Shown piece after piece: positions 6,389 through 9,307 of a stretch of DNA of 9,307 nt. Numbering within the stretch: position 1 is the first letter of the stretch; each line of letters opens with the position of its first letter. This DNA is from Pelotomaculum sp. (GTDB lineage: Bacteria > Bacillota > Desulfotomaculia > Desulfotomaculales > Pelotomaculaceae). The notes beneath the pieces were generated by a model. The model was not told where the DNA came from. It saw nothing but the letters and a program-made list of their open reading frames with translations, and did no database searches. Position numbers and translations under genes: made by a program. The stretch lies in NCBI GenBank assembly GCA_003489345.1, contig DNIT01000101.1:1-9307 (forward strand), read 5' to 3'.

Positions 6389-6417
6389 GGGGCTATCGCT
6401 GCCCAAGCGATAACCCC
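6389..6417 (-). terminator. Rho-independent terminator of the glycosyltransferase operon
   Basis: GGGGCTATCGCT (6389-6400), loop GCCCA, AGCGATAACCCC (6406-6417) form a 12-bp stem with one wobble or mismatch. Flanking AATGA and TCATT extend the symmetry. On the minus strand it lies 17 bases after the TAG stop of the membrane glycosyltransferase and is followed by TTTCATCATTTTT, an interrupted T-rich tail. It separates that operon from the helicase. Confidence 0.8.
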
Positions 6418-6433
6418 TTCTTCATTCTTTCGT

Positions 6434-8020
6434 CTATGTTATTAGCTGTTGTGTTACCGGTATATTTTTCTTTTTTACAGCGATATCGTATAGAATTTTA
6501 GCAAGGTAACCGAACAAGAATATATTCAGAACTGAAGTGATTATAAGCGCGGGGCCATAAGGCGCTGCATGGACTCCTTTACTCGTCCAATAGAGAATGT
6601 AATGGGTATTTATATAAACGGCAGCGCTGAACCCGGCGGACAACAGCAGCAGCCTTTTGTCCTTCAGATAGATGAAAGCCAGAATCGATAGAGCCACCGC
6701 CGGGAACAAATACCGCTCGTGAATCCTTGCAGAAAAAGTGAACACGCCTGCTATCTGAAGCAGCGCCGCGGCGGCTATGAACAGCCGGCTATTCCCTTTT
6801 ATGTAAATAAGCCACGAAAATGCCGTGATGATGACAATAAAAATCATACCCCAGCTATGGTAGCTGAATAAAAACAGGGTGGATAGATCCCTGGTATAGT
6901 TCGCGCCCAGCAAACTGAAGAAATTGAAGGCGTTTACAGAGGCATAGGGATACTTGGCCAGAGTACCGGAAAAGAGCGTAACAATCCACAGGGCGCCCTG
7001 GCTCAGGGCAAACGGCAGGACGATGAGCACAACCGTGCTCAAGGCAAAAGCTGCCGCCGACACAAAGCTTTTCAAGTTTTTTTGTCTGACCAGCTCAAAG
7101 AACAGTACGGGAAGGAAGATCATCCCCTGCGGCTTCATCAGGACGGCGGCGGCAAATAGAGCCGTAGCGGGGCCGGTTTTCTTTTCCGACAGCAGAAATA
7201 CTGCAGCCGTGACGATAAGGGTGAAGAAGGAATCCACCTGTCCCCAGAAGGTTGAATTGATCAAAACAGCCGGGTTGAACACATAAAACGAGGCTGCCAG
7301 GATACTGATTTCCGCAGACAGGTATTTTCTGGCCAGCTTGTAAATGAGGAATGCCGTGGCGATATCGGCCGCTATGGACGGCAGCTTTAACAGCAGGGTA
7401 AAATACGGGCTCAACGCAGTAATGCCGGCAAGCTTGCCGACTACATACAATACATACAGATACAAGGGCGGGTAGTCGATTGACCTGGAGTTGGCATATA
7501 CTTGAAAGAGATTATCCGCGGCGGCAGTCGCCCAATTCCTGAAGAGACTGAGATCAAAAGGATGCCCCTCCATCAAGGTGGCGGAGAAAACACGTACAAG
7601 CAACCCGCAACACAATATCGTCAGGATTAATATTTTTTCATTGCCGGGAAAGACTCCCAGCTTTTTATGGGTGATAAGATAATAAGCTGCCGTAAACAAC
7701 ACTAAAAATAGGATGGCATAGGTGATTAATTGAGGCGCGTAATCACTCCCCCCACCTGTATTTCCTTCTCCCATGCGTCCGCCGGAAGTCCCAAAAGGCC
7801 GCTGGCCGGCATTCCGCTCCGGGGACTGTCCTTGAGGTGTTTTATTGGTCATCTCAGGCTGCCGGTTTCTCTCAACCGGTTGGGAATTTCGAGGAGCGGC
7901 CATGTTTGGGGCCAAAGCGGCGTCGCTTTGGTAATTCGATACTGCGTAAACGCATAGAATTCCTGCCGCCGCCAGGAGCAAAACCAGGCTTATTCGCAAT
8001 ATGTTTGTTTTGATTTTCAA
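6434..8020 (-). CDS. Gpi18-like multi-pass membrane glycosyltransferase (GT-C fold)
   Basis: This 528-aa protein has about ten or more membrane helices and should move a sugar from a polyprenyl-phosphate carrier onto an acceptor at the outer face of the membrane. Visible GT-C marks are Asp156 in HPFDLSLFRNWA after the second helix, DYPPLYLY (182-189), KLPSIAADI (212-220), FWGQVDS (258-264), MKPQG (295-299) and RIHERYLFP (432-440). This set recalls bacterial Gpi18-like mannosyltransferases. Between the first helix (about 8-27) and the second (about 97-117) lies a low-complexity stretch of about 65 residues rich in Asn, Pro, Gln, Gly and Arg, unusual for the family. The start is TTG 8020, overlapping the GtrA stop as TTGA. 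GGTGA lies about 6 nt ahead, and the overlap suggests coupling. The sugar and acceptor cannot be told from sequence. It is the last gene of the operon, before the hairpin at 6389-6417. Confidence 0.82.
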   Translation of the reverse strand: MKIKTNILRISLVLLLAAAGILCVYAVSNYQSDAALAPNMAAPRNSQPVERNRQPEMTNKTPQGQSPERNAGQRPFGTSGGRMGEGNTGGGSDYAPQLITYAILFLVLFTAAYYLITHKKLGVFPGNEKILILTILCCGLLVRVFSATLMEGHPFDLSLFRNWATAAADNLFQVYANSRSIDYPPLYLYVLYVVGKLAGITALSPYFTLLLKLPSIAADIATAFLIYKLARKYLSAEISILAASFYVFNPAVLINSTFWGQVDSFFTLIVTAAVFLLSEKKTGPATALFAAAVLMKPQGMIFLPVLFFELVRQKNLKSFVSAAAFALSTVVLIVLPFALSQGALWIVTLFSGTLAKYPYASVNAFNFFSLLGANYTRDLSTLFLFSYHSWGMIFIVIITAFSWLIYIKGNSRLFIAAAALLQIAGVFTFSARIHERYLFPAVALSILAFIYLKDKRLLLLSAGFSAAVYINTHYILYWTSKGVHAAPYGPALIITSVLNIFLFGYLAKILYDIAVKKKNIPVTQQLIT

Positions 8021-8433
8021 GAAATTTCACCACTTGTTTTCCGGTTTTCTGAAAATACCCAAAGCCGGCTTCCTATATAATTGACAACCAGACCACCCCC
8101 TGTGGCGATAAACTTGCTAAGCCAAAGACTCAGCTGATTTTCGCCGTGCAAAACGGCTAACAGGCCGAGTGACATCAGCAAGGACAGAGCGTTCACGATG
8201 ATAAAACGCCCGGCCTCCAGGGCGTTGGCTTTCCTTACCACCCGGAAGGTCCACCTTCGATTGAGAAAATAACTATTTACAATACCGGCCGCATAAGACA
8301 GCGCCTGAGCCGCAAGATATGGCATCCCGCCTAAAGCCAGAAGAAAAAAGGCGATAAAATCGACAGCCGTATTTCCCACGCCTACGGTGCAAAAACGCAA
8401 GAACCGGGCAGCTCTAGGCTTGTTTGCGAACAT
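8017..8433 (-). CDS. GtrA-family membrane protein (putative polyprenyl-phosphate-sugar flippase)
   Basis: The 138-aa protein has four predicted membrane helices at about residues 13-35, 38-56, 75-96 and 104-127, the size and layout of the GtrA family. Typical family sequences are RFCTVGVGNTAVDF near the start, AAGIVNSYFLNRRWTF after the second helix, and the closing NYIGSRLWVF. Family members are thought to move undecaprenyl- or polyprenyl-phosphate sugars across the membrane, though direct proof is limited. Its ATG at 8433 lies inside the 3' end of the upstream glycosyltransferase (20-bp overlap), behind AAGGGAG at 9 nt spacing. Its stop overlaps the next start. Position between a GT2 enzyme and a GT-C enzyme strongly supports the role in one pathway. 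Confidence 0.9.
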   Translation of the reverse strand: MFANKPRAARFLRFCTVGVGNTAVDFIAFFLLALGGMPYLAAQALSYAAGIVNSYFLNRRWTFRVVRKANALEAGRFIIVNALSLLMSLGLLAVLHGENQLSLWLSKFIATGGGLVVNYIGSRLWVFSENRKTSGEIS

Positions 8434-9307
8434 GCCGGGTCACTCCCTTAAGCCTTGCACGATCAGCTTTTTCCTGATTCCGAAGAATATACAGGGGGCG
8501 GTTTTTGGTCTCATCATAGATTCTGCCGACATACTCTCCGAGAATTCCCAAAATGATCAGGATTACACCGTTGAGCAACAGCAGGCAGGCTATTAACGAT
8601 GACCACCCGGCCACCGTGCTGTTGGTAAATAGTCTTTGCCCCAAAGAGATCACCAGGTAGATAAAACTTGCCAGCGAGATTAGAAAACCCAGATATGTGG
8701 CCAGCTTCAACGGTTTATAAGAAAAAGAAGTAATCCCGTCCATGGAGAAACGAAGCATTTTCTTCAGCGGGTATTTGGTCTCTCCGGCAAACCGTTCTTC
8801 CCGCACGTACGCAACGGCTGCAGAGCGGAAGCCCACCCAACTGACCAGCCCGCGCACAAACCGGTTCTTCTCCCGGATGCTGCGCATGGCGTCGCACACT
8901 TTCCGGTCAATCAGGCGAAAGTCGCCGGTATCAAGCGGAATATCCACTTCTGTCAGCACGCGCAGAGTACGATAGAACAAAGCCGCGGTCCATTTTTTGA
9001 ACAGCGTCTCCCCTTTGCGTTCCGCACGTTGCGTGTAGACGATATCATAGCCTTCCTGCCATTTGTCGATCATCTGCGGAATCAGTTCGGGCGGGTCCTG
9101 CAAGTCGGCGTCGATAATCACAATGGCATCCCCGCCGGCATAATCCATGCCCGCGGTGATCGCTATTTGATGCCCGAAATTACGAGAGAAATCCAGGAGC
9201 TTGACACAATTGTCCGATTCAGCCAGGCCTTCTATAATTTCTGCCGTCCGGTCCCGGCTGCCGTCGTTGACAAACAGCAATTCATACGGCTCGCCGATTA
9301 CCTGCAT
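8414..9307 (-). CDS. GT2 polyprenyl-phosphate glycosyltransferase (GtrB/DPM1-like), N-terminus off the window
   Basis: At least 297 residues are visible and the frame runs off the right edge. The Met at 9307 is probably internal, because the VVPvyNE-type strand that starts the GT-A fold is missing and about 30 more residues are expected. Seen are VNDGSRDRT (13-21), the metal- and nucleotide-binding DADLQDPPE (66-74), LDTGDFRLIDRK (125-136), ERFAGETKYP (171-180) and two C-terminal membrane helices (about 203-223 and 234-258). This is the GtrB, YkcC or dolichol-phosphate-mannose-synthase-like architecture. It should load a hexose from UDP- or GDP-sugar onto undecaprenyl phosphate at the inner membrane face. 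It overlaps GtrA by 20 bp and heads the visible part of the operon. The sugar specificity cannot be read. Confidence 0.92.
   Translation of the reverse strand: MQVIGEPYELLFVNDGSRDRTAEIIEGLAESDNCVKLLDFSRNFGHQIAITAGMDYAGGDAIVIIDADLQDPPELIPQMIDKWQEGYDIVYTQRAERKGETLFKKWTAALFYRTLRVLTEVDIPLDTGDFRLIDRKVCDAMRSIREKNRFVRGLVSWVGFRSAAVAYVREERFAGETKYPLKKMLRFSMDGITSFSYKPLKLATYLGFLISLASFIYLVISLGQRLFTNSTVAGWSSLIACLLLLNGVILIILGILGEYVGRIYDETKNRPLYILRNQEKADRARLKGVTRHVRKQA

Noticed and set aside
6954..7957. Plus-strand open frames opposite the membrane glycosyltransferase
   Set aside because: They are antisense shadows of a membrane-protein gene, with no family resemblance.

Overview
The window looks like a chromosomal segment of a Gram-positive, probably anaerobic Firmicute of the Desulfotomaculum/Pelotomaculum type. 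This is inference, from a clostridial-style CRISPR repeat ending in a GAAAC-like tail, strong AGGAGG-type ribosome binding sites, GTG and TTG starts, a short DinG-type helicase without an exonuclease domain, and a double zinc ribbon next to a bacterial Hanks-type kinase. All protein genes lie on the minus strand. The CRISPR tail is the only feature likely read on the plus strand.

Layout, left to right. 1-85: the distal end of a CRISPR array (part of one repeat, one 35-nt spacer, one degenerate terminal repeat). 101-283: a frameshifted remnant of an IS66-family transposase ending 15 bp from the array. 326-2469: a two-component operon, OmpR/PhoB-type response regulator followed by a membrane histidine kinase, overlapping by four bases (GTGA), with a candidate promoter near 2509-2544. 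2751-3893: a double zinc-ribbon protein and a Ser/Thr kinase in one continuous reading frame, split by a single TGA at 3585-3587. The kinase half has no ATG, GTG or TTG start ahead of its glycine-rich loop. 3980-4035: a likely control region for that pair, with four 11-bp tandem repeats ending 6 bp from a TATACT -10 box. 4154-6139: a DinG/XPD-like iron-sulfur helicase. 6389-6417: a strong hairpin terminator. 6434-9307: three overlapping genes (GT2 polyprenyl-phosphate glycosyltransferase, GtrA flippase-like protein, Gpi18-like multi-pass glycosyltransferase), the first running off the right edge.

How the genes may work together. The GtrB/GtrA/GT-C trio forms a complete route for adding a sugar outside the membrane: charge the lipid carrier, flip it, transfer the sugar to a surface polymer or protein. 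The HK/RR pair senses an envelope or extracellular signal. The 11-bp repeats ahead of the zinc-ribbon/kinase gene are what an OmpR/PhoB-type regulator would bind, so the neighbouring regulator is a candidate, which would link a two-component system to a Ser/Thr kinase. The most unusual feature is the zinc-ribbon/TGA/kinase arrangement.
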